From assembly GCA_015494385.1 (NCBI GenBank), contig WGBJ01000175.1, forward strand, positions 1-6,033: a stretch of 6,033 nt of DNA, written 5' to 3'. Under the pieces are notes generated by a model that saw only the letters and a program-made list of their open reading frames with translations, made no database searches and was not told the DNA's origin. Every line of letters starts with the position of its first letter. Positions within the stretch are counted from its first letter, which is position 1. The position numbers and the translations under genes are program-made. Source of the DNA: Marinosulfonomonas sp. (lineage in GTDB: Bacteria > Pseudomonadota > Alphaproteobacteria > Rhodobacterales > Rhodobacteraceae). Below are positions 1 through 6,033 of this stretch, piece after piece.

Positions 1-15
1 ACCGGGGCCTTTTTT
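1..15 (-). terminator. Half of an intrinsic terminator, cut by the left edge
   Basis: The window opens with a GGGGCC arm followed by six T (10-15), just past the stop codon of the L,D-transpeptidase gene. The same core, CGGGGCC plus T-run, forms one arm of the complete terminator after pnp at 743-777. On the minus strand this stretch reads A-run then GGCCCCGG, as expected for the first arm of a bidirectional terminator. The matching arm would lie outside the window, so the hairpin is inferred. Confidence 0.45.
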
Positions 16-23
16 GTGCCTTG

Positions 24-638
24 TCACGAATGTGATGGCCCCGCGTTGGCCTTTTTATAAAGCACCACGCGCGCGCCTTTCGAGACGCGATCAAAAAGGT
101 CGATGACATGCGGATTGACCAGACGCGCACAGCCGTTTGAAACTGCCGTGCCAATGGTGCGCGGGGCATTGGTGCCGTGGATGCGCAAATAGCTGTCGCC
201 GCGTTCGTCAAACAGATAAATCGCACGGGCACCCAGCGGGTTTTTGGGGCCACCGGGCATACCTTTTTCATAACGTCCACCGGGGAGGAAATTCTTGTAA
301 GCCGCCGGTTCGCGTTTCATCATGGCCGGTGTTGGCTTCCAACTGGGCCATTCCCGTTTGGCCCCGACATAAAATGTTCCGTCATGATACAGGTTCCCGC
401 GCCCCACACCGACGGTATAACGAATGGCCCGCCTTTTGGGTAACGTCAGATACAGCACGAAACGGTTTGGATCGACATGGATTTCCCCTGCAGGGAGCTT
501 GTCGCGGATTCTGACCTCACGCGGCAGGAATTCTTCGGGCAAAGTGTATTCGGGCTTGGCTGTTTGGGCATTTGCACCGGCAAGCCCAAGGCCTCCCATG
601 GCAATCCCCGTTGAAATAAATTGGCGTTTATTAAGCAT
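24..638 (-). CDS. L,D-transpeptidase (YkuD domain), exported
   Basis: This 204-residue protein has the YkuD catalytic fold (roughly residues 50-194). Family members form 3-3 crosslinks in peptidoglycan or attach proteins to it in the periplasm, using an active-site cysteine. The signature is visible: His154 in RIHGTN, then SNGCAR with Ser167, catalytic Cys170 and Arg172. The N-terminus (NKRQFIS, then a Gly/Ala-rich hydrophobic stretch ending in ANA at 22-24) looks like an export signal cleaved before Gln25. It resembles a Tat signal in which the first Arg of the twin pair is Lys. The start ATG has a GGAG motif (650-653) 11 nt upstream, slightly far. The gene follows the pnp terminator, so it probably has its own promoter. 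The substrate and the crosslinking versus attachment role cannot be told from sequence. Confidence 0.93.
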   Translation of the reverse strand: MLNKRQFISTGIAMGGLGLAGANAQTAKPEYTLPEEFLPREVRIRDKLPAGEIHVDPNRFVLYLTLPKRRAIRYTVGVGRGNLYHDGTFYVGAKREWPSWKPTPAMMKREPAAYKNFLPGGRYEKGMPGGPKNPLGARAIYLFDERGDSYLRIHGTNAPRTIGTAVSNGCARLVNPHVIDLFDRVSKGARVVLYKKANAGPSHS

Positions 639-666
639 AATGACGGTTTCTCCAGCAAAATATGGC

Positions 667-686
667 GCGTGATGTTCGCGTCACGC
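667..686. repeat. Short inverted repeat upstream of the L,D-transpeptidase gene
   Basis: GCGTGA (667-672) and TCACGC (681-686) are perfect 6-bp inverted arms around an 8-nt spacer. They lie 28-48 nt upstream of the transpeptidase start, between it and the pnp terminator. This could be an operator half-site pair or a hairpin in the 5' leader. I saw no convincing -35/-10 pair nearby, and six-base arms can occur by chance. Confidence 0.35.
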
Positions 687-742
687 CCCTGTGAAGATGC
701 TAGCCGCAAAGCCGGAGCCACCAAAATAACAATTCCGTAATC

Positions 743-777
743 AAAAAGGCCCCGACGTTTCCATCGGGGCCTTTTTT
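743..777 (-). terminator. Intrinsic terminator after pnp
   Basis: GGCCCCGA (748-755) pairs perfectly with TCGGGGCC (764-771) around an 8-nt loop. The stem is flanked by A5 (743-747) and T6 (772-777). Read on the minus strand it is a GC-rich 8-bp hairpin followed by a U-run, starting about 25 nt after the pnp stop codon. The flanking A and T runs would also let it work on the plus strand. Confidence 0.88.
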
Positions 778-800
778 CGAATTTTGTTAGAAAACAAAGA

Positions 801-2927
801 TTACTCTTTGTCTTCTGTAATCTCTTTGCCGGTTTCCTGATCGACCATCTTCATCGCCAGGCGAACCTTGCCGCGATCGTCAAAGCCCAGCAGTTTGACC
901 CAGACTTCCTGACCCTCTTTCAGAACATCCGAAGGATGGTTCAGACGACGGTTTTCGATTTGGGAAACGTGGACCAGACCGTCGCGCTTGCCAAAGAAGT
1001 TCACAAATGCGCCGAAATCGACGATTTTGACAACTTTGCCGCGATAGATTTTGCCTTCTTCCGGCTCGGCCACGATCGAGTTGATCATGTCATAGGCCTT
1101 CTGGATGGCTTCGGCGTTCGGCGAGGCGATCTTGATGATACCTTCGTCGTTGATGTCGACTTTGGCGCCGGACACTTCAACGATTTCACGGATCACTTTA
1201 CCACCCGAACCGATCACTTCGCGGATTTTATCCGTCGGGATCTGCATGGTTTCAATGCGCGGTGCGTGCGCGCTGAATTCGCCAGCTTCGGTCAGTGCAT
1301 TGGCCATTTCACCAAGGATGTGCAGACGGGCGTCTTTGGCCTGTGCCAATGCCTTGTCCATGATTTCGGGTGTAATGCCCGCAACCTTGATGTCCATTTG
1401 CAGCGACGTGATACCTTTGTCGGTACCGGCAACCTTGAAATCCATATCGCCAAGGTGGTCTTCGTCACCCAGAATATCGGTCAGGATGGCGTAGTTGTCG
1501 CTATCCTCGAGGATCAGACCCATGGCCACACCGGCAACAGGTGCCTTCAGCGGAACACCGGCGTCCATCATCGACAGCGAGCCACCACAGACCGAAGCCA
1601 TAGAGGACGAGCCGTTGGATTCGGTGATTTCCGACACAACGCGAATTGTGTAGGGGAAATCGGTGGCAGGTGGCAGAACCGCCTGCAGCGCGCGCCATGC
1701 CAGTTTACCGTGGCCGATTTCGCGCCGACCCGTGAAACCAAAGCGGCCAACTTCACCAACCGAATAGGGCGGGAAGTTATAGTGCAGCATAAAGTTGGAT
1801 TTATACATGCCCTGCAGCGCGTCGATCATCTGTTCGTCATCGCCGGTGCCCAGAGTGGTCACAACCAAGCCCTGAGTTTCGCCGCGTGTAAACAGCGCCG
1901 AGCCGTGTGTGCGGGGCAGAAGGCCGGTTTCGGATACGATCGGGCGCACAGTCGTGGTGTCGCGGCCGTCGATCCGTTTGCCGGTTTTCACAACGTCGCC
2001 ACGCAGGATGCTGGCTTCCAGCTTCTTCATGGCCGCGCCAAGGTTTTCGTCGGCCAGCTGTTCTTCGGTCAGCGCGGCCTTGATGGCTTCGCGGGCCTCG
2101 GCAACCGCCGTGGTGCGTTCCTGCTTGTCGGTGATGGCAAATGCCTTGCGCATCAGTTCTTCACCGGCTTTGGCAACCGCTTCGTACAGCTCGGAATAAT
2201 CTGGTGGCTGATAGTCGAACGGCTCTTTGGCGCAATCTTCGGCAAAGTCGATGATCAGGTCGATAACCGGCTGGATCTGCTCGTGCGCGAAGTTCACAGC
2301 GCCCAGCATTTCTTCTTCGGTCAGCTCGTAAGCTTCGGATTCAACCATCATCACGGCGTCTTTGGTGCCGGCGACAACAAGGTCAAGCCGCTGCTCGGGC
2401 TTGTTGCGCAGATCGTGCATGTCGTCGATTTCGGGGTTCAGGATGTATTCGCCATCCACAAAACCAACGCGACAGGCGCCAATCGGGCCCATGAACGGAA
2501 CGCCGGAAATTGTCAGCGCAGCCGAGGCACCGATCATCGCGACCATATCGGGGTCATTCACCAGATCGTGGCTCAGAACGGTACAGATCACCAGAACTTC
2601 GTTTTTGAAACCGGGAACAAACAGCGGGCGGATCGGACGGTCGATCAGGCGCGATGTCAGGGTTTCTTTTTCGGTTGGGCGTGCTTCGCGTTTGAAGAAC
2701 CCGCCGGGCACTTTGCCGGCTGCATAATATTTTTCACCATAGTGAACGGTCAGCGGGAAAAAATCCTGACCGGGTTTTTGTGTCTTTGCAAAAGTCACAG
2801 CACACAGAACGCTGGTTTCGCCCAAAGTGGCGATCACACAGCCGTCTGCCTGACGGGCGATCTTGCCCGTTTCCAGTGTGAGGGTCTCTTCGCCCCACTG
2901 CATAGATTTCGTAGTTACGTTAAACAT
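801..2927 (-). CDS. pnp: Polyribonucleotide nucleotidyltransferase (PNPase)
   Basis: PNPase degrades RNA 3' to 5' by phosphorolysis, releasing nucleoside diphosphates, and is a core enzyme of bacterial mRNA decay. The 708 residues match the usual length of about 700. Domains in order: first RNase PH-like domain (about 10-230, with [16 protein letters not shown] at 75-90); the all-helical linker domain (about 240-310); second RNase PH-like domain (about 320-550), with [14 protein letters not shown] (339-352), [14 protein letters not shown] and the acidic catalytic stretch [12 protein letters not shown] (487-498); a KH domain with GSGG at 573-576; and an S1 domain (about 625-694). The start ATG has AGGA (2934-2937) 6 nt upstream. 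It follows rpsO by 165 bp, the conserved rpsO-pnp order, and ends at a strong terminator. No truncation or lost catalytic residue was seen. Confidence 0.99.
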   Translation of the reverse strand: MFNVTTKSMQWGEETLTLETGKIARQADGCVIATLGETSVLCAVTFAKTQKPGQDFFPLTVHYGEKYYAAGKVPGGFFKREARPTEKETLTSRLIDRPIRPLFVPGFKNEVLVICTVLSHDLVNDPDMVAMIGASAALTISGVPFMGPIGACRVGFVDGEYILNPEIDDMHDLRNKPEQRLDLVVAGTKDAVMMVESEAYELTEEEMLGAVNFAHEQIQPVIDLIIDFAEDCAKEPFDYQPPDYSELYEAVAKAGEELMRKAFAITDKQERTTAVAEAREAIKAALTEEQLADENLGAAMKKLEASILRGDVVKTGKRIDGRDTTTVRPIVSETGLLPRTHGSALFTRGETQGLVVTTLGTGDDEQMIDALQGMYKSNFMLHYNFPPYSVGEVGRFGFTGRREIGHGKLAWRALQAVLPPATDFPYTIRVVSEITESNGSSSMASVCGGSLSMMDAGVPLKAPVAGVAMGLILEDSDNYAILTDILGDEDHLGDMDFKVAGTDKGITSLQMDIKVAGITPEIMDKALAQAKDARLHILGEMANALTEAGEFSAHAPRIETMQIPTDKIREVIGSGGKVIREIVEVSGAKVDINDEGIIKIASPNAEAIQKAYDMINSIVAEPEEGKIYRGKVVKIVDFGAFVNFFGKRDGLVHVSQIENRRLNHPSDVLKEGQEVWVKLLGFDDRGKVRLAMKMVDQETGKEITEDKE

Positions 2928-3049
2928 ATCATTTCCTAATTTGGCCGCCGGGGCCCATCCCCTTTGGCCGATTTCATACGGGCCGTATGCCCGTGACCTG
3001 TTTCATGTGCGTTTTACAATCTGTTAGGTCCGGCAGATTGCAGCATCTT
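2928..3049 (-). promoter_or_regulatory. pnp leader with several possible hairpins
   Basis: This is the untranslated stretch between the rpsO terminator-like hairpin and the pnp start. It contains a 7-bp inverted repeat, CAATCTG (3017-3023) with CAGATTG (3034-3040). It also has two overlapping, mutually exclusive hairpins: CATACG/CGTATG (2975-2980 with 2984-2989) and ACGGGC/GCCCGT (2978-2983 with 2989-2994). A GGGG/CCCC pair (2950-2953, 2959-2962) lies closer to the start. In E. coli the pnp leader is a stem-loop cut by RNase III, through which PNPase limits its own synthesis. A similar role here is inferred from position and pairing. I could not identify a convincing promoter. Confidence 0.5.
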
Positions 3050-3082
3050 AAAAAGCAAGAAGCGCCCCGCAGGGCGCATCTT
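3050..3082 (-). terminator. Terminator-like hairpin after rpsO
   Basis: GCGCCC (3062-3067) pairs with GGGCGC (3072-3077) around a 4-nt loop. After one A/A mismatch the stem continues with AAGA (3057-3060) and TCTT (3079-3082). On the minus strand it is followed by GC and then five T (3050-3054). It begins about 10 nt after the rpsO stop codon. The U-run is slightly offset from the stem, so partial readthrough into pnp is plausible, as at the rpsO-pnp junction of E. coli. Confidence 0.65.
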
Positions 3083-3092
3083 TGGGTCGTAA

Positions 3093-3362
3093 TTAGCGGC
3101 GCAGGCCGAGGCGTTTGATCAGATCCTGATAACGCGCTTCGTCTTTGGCGCGGGTGTAGTCCAGAAGTTTGCGACGTGTCGCAACCAGTTTCAAAAGACC
3201 ACGGCGGGAATGGTTATCCTTTTTGTGGGTTTTGAAATGCTCGGTCAGTGTCGCGATCCGCGATGACAAAACAGCAACCTGTACTTCGGGCGAACCAGTG
3301 TCGCCTTCGTGGGTTGCGAATTCTTTCATGATGCGGGCTTTTTCTTCTTTGGTAATCGACAT
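3093..3362 (-). CDS. rpsO: 30S ribosomal protein S15
   Basis: This 89-residue protein is the normal S15 length. S15 is an early-binding protein of the 30S platform that contacts helices 20-22 of 16S rRNA. Visible family signatures are the N-terminal [14 protein letters not shown] helix, [19 protein letters not shown], the conserved [16 protein letters not shown] segment, the RKLLDY motif and the C-terminal LIKRLGLRR. The start was placed at the ATG at 3360-3362, not at an in-frame ATG 63 nt upstream. AGGAG at 3369-3373 lies 6 nt before it, the protein then begins with the canonical MSIT, and the upstream extension resembles nothing in S15. It is followed by a terminator-like hairpin and then pnp. 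Confidence 0.99.
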   Translation of the reverse strand: MSITKEEKARIMKEFATHEGDTGSPEVQVAVLSSRIATLTEHFKTHKKDNHSRRGLLKLVATRRKLLDYTRAKDEARYQDLIKRLGLRR

Positions 3363-3368
3363 CGGGGT

Positions 3369-3373
3369 CTCCT
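3369..3373 (-). promoter_or_regulatory. Shine-Dalgarno site that fixes the rpsO start
   Basis: On the minus strand AAAGGAG ends 6 nt before the ATG at 3362. It is the best ribosome binding site in the window and sets the start of S15 at the 89-residue form rather than at the upstream in-frame ATG. Confidence 0.85.
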
Positions 3374-3390
3374 TTAATATCAAATGTTGC

Positions 3391-3438
3391 GGGCGCAGGC
3401 CGGGATGTCGTCCAGCAAGGTCCATAGAGCATCCGCCC
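3391..3438 (-). promoter_or_regulatory. Foldable rpsO leader, possible S15 autoregulatory element
   Basis: Between the DUF5665 gene and rpsO, GGATG (3403-3407) pairs with CATCC (3430-3434). It is enclosed by GGGC (3391-3394) with GCCC (3435-3438), leaving an asymmetric 8-nt bulge. The structure ends about 18 nt before the rpsO Shine-Dalgarno site. S15 represses its own mRNA through leader structures in several bacterial groups, with unrelated folds. That this is one of them is inference, and the pairing could be chance. The only -10-like hexamer upstream is TATACG on the minus strand (3460-3465), without a good -35. Confidence 0.3.
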
Positions 3439-3494
3439 GATGAATCAGGCAGACACGCGCGTATAGGGTGAAATGGCGCAAAAGGAAAGAGTTT

Positions 3495-3797
3495 TTACTG
3501 TGGTGTTCCGTTTTGCTTGATCATATCCGCGATCTCTTTGGCCCATTCGCCGACAATCGGGATAAAGTCGATGTTGGATAGGGAATAAACCAGAAGATAT
3601 ACAAGGAACGTCGCCCCGATTACCGACCCAAGGCCGAAGGCCAGCCCGCGGACAAATTGAAAGCTGACCAGCCGCCATGCGGAATTGTGGATGCGCACGA
3701 AACGGTGGTTGTTCAGGCGGCGCAGTTCCTGTGTCAGTTCCGCGATTTCGGTCTGAAGGTCGGGGGTTTTGTCATCTTCCGGAATACTGTCGGGCAT
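3495..3797 (-). CDS. DUF5665-type small membrane protein, function unknown
   Basis: This is a 100-residue protein. Residues 14-29 form a charged, leucine-spaced helix (possible short coiled coil), followed by the conserved-looking block LNNHRFVRIHNSAWRLVSFQF (28-48). One hydrophobic segment, about 51-74, is rich in Gly at its start and probably spans the inner membrane. After it come IDFIPIVGEWAKEI and a short polar tail. The pattern matches what I recall as DUF5665, common in alphaproteobacteria and without an assigned function. The start ATG has AAGG (3804-3807) 6 nt upstream. It begins 17 bp after the DUF1643 stop, so the two genes are probably one transcript. No terminator is visible between it and rpsO, so some readthrough into rpsO is possible. 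Confidence 0.85.
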   Translation of the reverse strand: MPDSIPEDDKTPDLQTEIAELTQELRRLNNHRFVRIHNSAWRLVSFQFVRGLAFGLGSVIGATFLVYLLVYSLSNIDFIPIVGEWAKEIADMIKQNGTPQ

Positions 3798-3814
3798 CAG
3801 TTACCTTGCGATTT

Positions 3815-4333
3815 TTACTGTCGTTCCCCGTCCCATAGCACAGGTTGCACCGCATAGGCGATATAAAGCGGGTGTTTGGGGTGGCCCGCTTTGGACAGCC
3901 CAAGGTGATAGAGCGGCAATCCGGTGCCGCGCATCAGGGTTTCGACCTGCGGGCCGCGTTTCAGATGTTCGCCGTGGGTGCCCCATGCGCAAATGATCTG
4001 ATCGGCCCACTCACATCCCTCAAGGATGGCGTCATCATTGGCGGGGCCAACCGGATCGGCCGCCTTGCGCATCTTGCGCGGGTCGGTGTCGCGCCATGCG
4101 AAAATATTGGCCACGCGAAAGGCGCCAAAGCCCAGCGTGCGGGCGCGGCGTTCACAACGCTCGACCGTGGGGTCGTTCTGCACCTCGGTCGCGGTCGAGG
4201 GGTTGAGCATGACAAAGAACGCCTTCTTTCCTTCCGGCTCCCAAATGCGGGTCAGGGAATAGCGGTACTTCTCGCAATCCGAATAGACGGCGGTGGAATG
4301 GGCATCGCCTTTTTGAAAGGTGCGGGTGATCAT
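3815..4333 (-). CDS. DUF1643 family protein, function unknown
   Basis: This 172-residue soluble protein is recognisable as DUF1643. Visible signatures are FVMLNPSTAT (40-49), NDPTVERCERRARTLGFG (53-70), NIFAWRDTDP (76-85), CAWGTHG (115-121) and LGLSKAGHPKHPLY (144-157). No biochemical role is established to my knowledge, and I see no signal peptide or membrane segment. The start is uncertain. An in-frame GTG at 4352-4354 would add seven residues and has AGGAGG (4366-4371) 11 nt upstream. However, that region is part of a REP-like hairpin, and MITR at 4333 fits the family start as I recall it. The ATG at 4333 has only a weak TAGG upstream. The gene is 17 bp before DUF5665 and probably in an operon with it. 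Confidence 0.88.
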   Translation of the reverse strand: MITRTFQKGDAHSTAVYSDCEKYRYSLTRIWEPEGKKAFFVMLNPSTATEVQNDPTVERCERRARTLGFGAFRVANIFAWRDTDPRKMRKAADPVGPANDDAILEGCEWADQIICAWGTHGEHLKRGPQVETLMRGTGLPLYHLGLSKAGHPKHPLYIAYAVQPVLWDGERQ

Positions 4334-4341
4334 CGGGCCTA

Positions 4342-4411
4342 CGCTGTCCCGCACCTGATGCGGGACCTCCTGACAGACAGGGGAAGGCCCCGGATCAGGT
4401 CCGGGGCAGCG
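4342..4411. repeat. Inverted pair of REP-like hairpin elements
   Basis: Copy A (4342-4372) and copy B (4411 back to 4381, opposite strand) match at 24 of 31 positions. Each forms a 7-bp stem with a 5-nt loop. In A, TCCCGCA (4347-4353) pairs with TGCGGGA (4359-4365), loop CCTGA. In B, CCCCGGA (4388-4394) pairs with TCCGGGG (4400-4406), loop TCAGG, which is the reverse complement of the A loop. Four of the seven mismatches form two compensated base pairs (T-A versus C-G, and C-G versus G-C). This arrangement resembles the REP/BIME type of intergenic repeat. There is no T-run, so it is not a standard intrinsic terminator. It fills the 84-bp gap between the dehydrogenase and DUF1643 genes. Confidence 0.75.
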
Positions 4412-4417
4412 GCGTTC

Positions 4418-6033
4418 CTATTCGCCATAAGGCACCCAGATATTCTTGACCTCGGTCGCTTGTTGCAGGAATTCGCGCCCCTCACCGTCTTTGCCGAACC
4501 AGTCGCGCGCGCGGGCATTGTTGACCCATGTGCGTTTCAGGTTGCCAGCCGAGGCATGTTCGATCTGGGCCGACAGATCGGTCGAGGAGAAGCTCCAGAC
4601 CGCATCCACATCCAGATGCCCCGCCATTGGCCCGGCCAGATCGGCATGATCGCCGGTCAGGATGTTGACCACACCCGCAGGCACGTCCGAGGTGTCCAGC
4701 ACCTGATAGAAATCGGTCGCCGCCAGCGGCGCGGCCTGACTGGCCGCCAGCACGCAGGTGTTGCCCATCGCAATCGCGGGCGCCATGACGGAAATCAGGC
4801 CCAGCAAGGGCGCGTCATCAGGGCAGAGCGCGCCGATCACGCCTACGGGTTCTTTCATCGCCAGCGCGATGCCGCGAATGGGGACGCCGTGCGCCTGACC
4901 ATCATATTTATCGGCCCAGGCGGCATAGGTGAACAGGCGGGACAGGGTTGCGTCCACTTCTTTGCGCCCGCCGGTTTTGCCGCTCATCTCGTTCAGGCGT
5001 TTGGCAAATTCGTCGCCCCGCGCCGACAGGTTTTCGGCGATGTAATACAGGATCTGCGCCCGCAGATGGCCGGTGGTTTTACCCCAGCCTTTGGCCGCGT
5101 GGGCGGCCTCGACCGCGTTGCGGATGTCCTTGCGCGAGCCTTGGCCGACATGGCCCAGCAGCTTGCCTTTGGGGGACCAGATGGCGGTGGAATAGCCGCT
5201 GTCGGGCCGTGCCTGTTTGCCGCCGATATACATCTTGGCGGTGCGATCCAGTTCGGCGATCTGCGCGTCCTTGGGGGCACGCACCGGTGCGATGGGATGC
5301 AGCGGTTTGCTGGAGGTTTTCGGTCTGGTATAGGCCGATAGCCCCTCCCAGCCGCCTTCGCGCCCAAAACCGCTTTCGCGCACACCGCCAAAACCGGCGG
5401 CCGCGTCAAACAGGTTGGTCGCGTTGACCCAGACGATGCCCGCAACCAGCTTCGGCGCAATATCCAGCGCAAGGTTCACATTCTCGCTCCAGACACTTGC
5501 GGCCAGACCATAGCGGGTGTTGTTGGCCAGTTGCACGGCCTCGGCAGGCGTGCGGAAGGTGGTCGAGACCAGCACGGGACCAAAGATTTCCTCTTGCATC
5601 AGATAGGCGGCGGAATGCAGGCCGGTGATCAGGGTCGGCGGGTAATAACAGCCCTGATTGGGCAGTTTGCATTTGGCGTGGTACACCTCGCCCTCATGCC
5701 CGCCCTTGGCGACCATATCGGTGACGGTGGCGTGTTGCACAGGGTCCACCAGCGCGCCGATGTCGATACATTTGTCCAGTGGATCACCCATGCGCAAGCC
5801 ATCCATCCGCGCCTTCAGCTTGGCGTAGAATTCCTCGGCAATGCCTTCCTGCACCAGCAGGCGCGAGCCGGCACAACAGACCTGTCCCTGATTGAACCAG
5901 ATCGCATCGACCAGCCCTTCAACGGCGCTGTCGATGTCCGCGTCGTCAAACACGATGTAGGGGGATTTGCCGCCCAGCTCCAGCGTCAGCGCCTTGCCGG
6001 AACCGGCGGTGGCTTCGCGGATGCGGCGGCCAA
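4418..6033 (-). CDS. ALDH16-type two-domain aldehyde dehydrogenase (5' end missing)
   Basis: The reading frame is open to the right edge, so about 538 C-terminal codons are present. A GTG at 5951-5953 is internal (Val), not the start. Numbering from the first full codon: ELGGK with general-base Glu18, the NQGQVCCAGSR active site with catalytic Cys52 (codon 5876-5878), cofactor-binding EEIFGPV (147-153), and the usual end of an ALDH fold (GFGGVRESGFGREGG, about 213-227). The chain then continues with a second, degenerate ALDH Rossmann-like unit (about 265-537). There the PWNF motif reads PDDA, the KPSE lysine is Ala429, GSTEVG reads SSTDLS, and no catalytic Cys region follows. This is the ALDH16 architecture known from human ALDH16A1 and a structurally characterised Loktanella enzyme, which oxidises aldehydes with NAD+. 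The physiological substrate is unknown. By comparison with ALDH16 length, roughly 240 N-terminal residues lie outside the window. Confidence 0.92.
   Translation of the reverse strand, partial: GRRIREATAGSGKALTLELGGKSPYIVFDDADIDSAVEGLVDAIWFNQGQVCCAGSRLLVQEGIAEEFYAKLKARMDGLRMGDPLDKCIDIGALVDPVQHATVTDMVAKGGHEGEVYHAKCKLPNQGCYYPPTLITGLHSAAYLMQEEIFGPVLVSTTFRTPAEAVQLANNTRYGLAASVWSENVNLALDIAPKLVAGIVWVNATNLFDAAAGFGGVRESGFGREGGWEGLSAYTRPKTSSKPLHPIAPVRAPKDAQIAELDRTAKMYIGGKQARPDSGYSTAIWSPKGKLLGHVGQGSRKDIRNAVEAAHAAKGWGKTTGHLRAQILYYIAENLSARGDEFAKRLNEMSGKTGGRKEVDATLSRLFTYAAWADKYDGQAHGVPIRGIALAMKEPVGVIGALCPDDAPLLGLISVMAPAIAMGNTCVLAASQAAPLAATDFYQVLDTSDVPAGVVNILTGDHADLAGPMAGHLDVDAVWSFSSTDLSAQIEHASAGNLKRTWVNNARARDWFGKDGEGREFLQQATEVKNIWVPYGE

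Noticed and set aside
936..2939. A 667-codon open frame on the plus strand opposite pnp
   Set aside because: It lies entirely antisense to an unmistakable PNPase. Its product is rich in Phe, His, Asp, Arg and Gln with no recognisable domain, as expected when GC-biased codons are read backwards.
2941..2970. Direct repeat TTGGCCG at 2941-2947 and 2964-2970 in the pnp leader
   Set aside because: Seven bases repeated once in a GC-rich leader is within chance, and nothing else supports an operator or target site.
3363..3425. N-terminal extension of S15 from an in-frame ATG at 3425
   Set aside because: The extension is not S15-like. The downstream ATG has a near-ideal Shine-Dalgarno site and gives the normal 89 residues.
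3454..3494. Sigma-70-like promoter for rpsO around TATACG (3460-3465)
   Set aside because: At 17 bp spacing the -35 position reads TTTCCT on the minus strand, which is weak. It is mentioned in the rpsO leader entry but not called as a promoter.
4381..4411. Hairpin after the dehydrogenase gene as an intrinsic terminator
   Set aside because: The stem is GC-rich but no T-run follows on either strand, and it has an inverted near-copy next to it. A REP-like repeat fits better.
3845..5341. A 498-codon open frame on the plus strand opposite DUF1643 and the dehydrogenase
   Set aside because: It spans two recognised genes and the repeat between them on the opposite strand. Its product shows no known motif and is Gly/Arg/Ala/His-rich in the manner of a codon-bias shadow.
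5951..5953. GTG as the start of the aldehyde dehydrogenase
   Set aside because: The frame stays open to the window edge and encodes the conserved ELGGKSP motif just upstream, so the GTG is an internal Val codon.

Overview
The window looks like chromosomal DNA from an alphaproteobacterium of the Rhodobacterales (roseobacter-type). The base composition is moderately GC-rich. The PNPase N-terminus ([16 protein letters not shown]) and the companion proteins (DUF5665, DUF1643, a bacterial ALDH16) match that group as I remember it. This assignment comes from protein recognition, not from a search.

All six genes lie on the minus strand, so transcription runs from the right edge to the left edge. 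In that order they are: the C-terminal ~538 codons of an ALDH16-type two-domain aldehyde dehydrogenase, cut by the right edge; a DUF1643 protein; a small membrane protein of the DUF5665 type; rpsO (ribosomal protein S15); pnp (polynucleotide phosphorylase); and a periplasmic L,D-transpeptidase (YkuD fold) with a KR-type, Tat-like signal sequence. DUF1643 and DUF5665 are 17 bp apart and are probably co-transcribed. rpsO-pnp is the classic ribosome/RNA-decay pair. An intrinsic terminator closes pnp, and half of another sits at the left edge after the transpeptidase gene.

The non-coding parts carry most of the structure. Between the dehydrogenase and DUF1643 genes are two inverted copies of a ~30-nt REP-like hairpin whose stem differences are compensated. 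The 165-nt rpsO-pnp gap holds a terminator-like hairpin, a 7-bp inverted repeat and two mutually exclusive hairpins, a layout that suggests post-transcriptional control of pnp. The rpsO leader can also fold and may be an S15 autoregulatory site. A short inverted repeat precedes the transpeptidase gene.

I found no tRNA, rRNA, CRISPR array, insertion sequence, phage gene or defence system. The window is mostly core housekeeping genes. The best candidates for something less described are the REP-like pair, the pnp leader and the pseudo-ALDH C-terminal domain.
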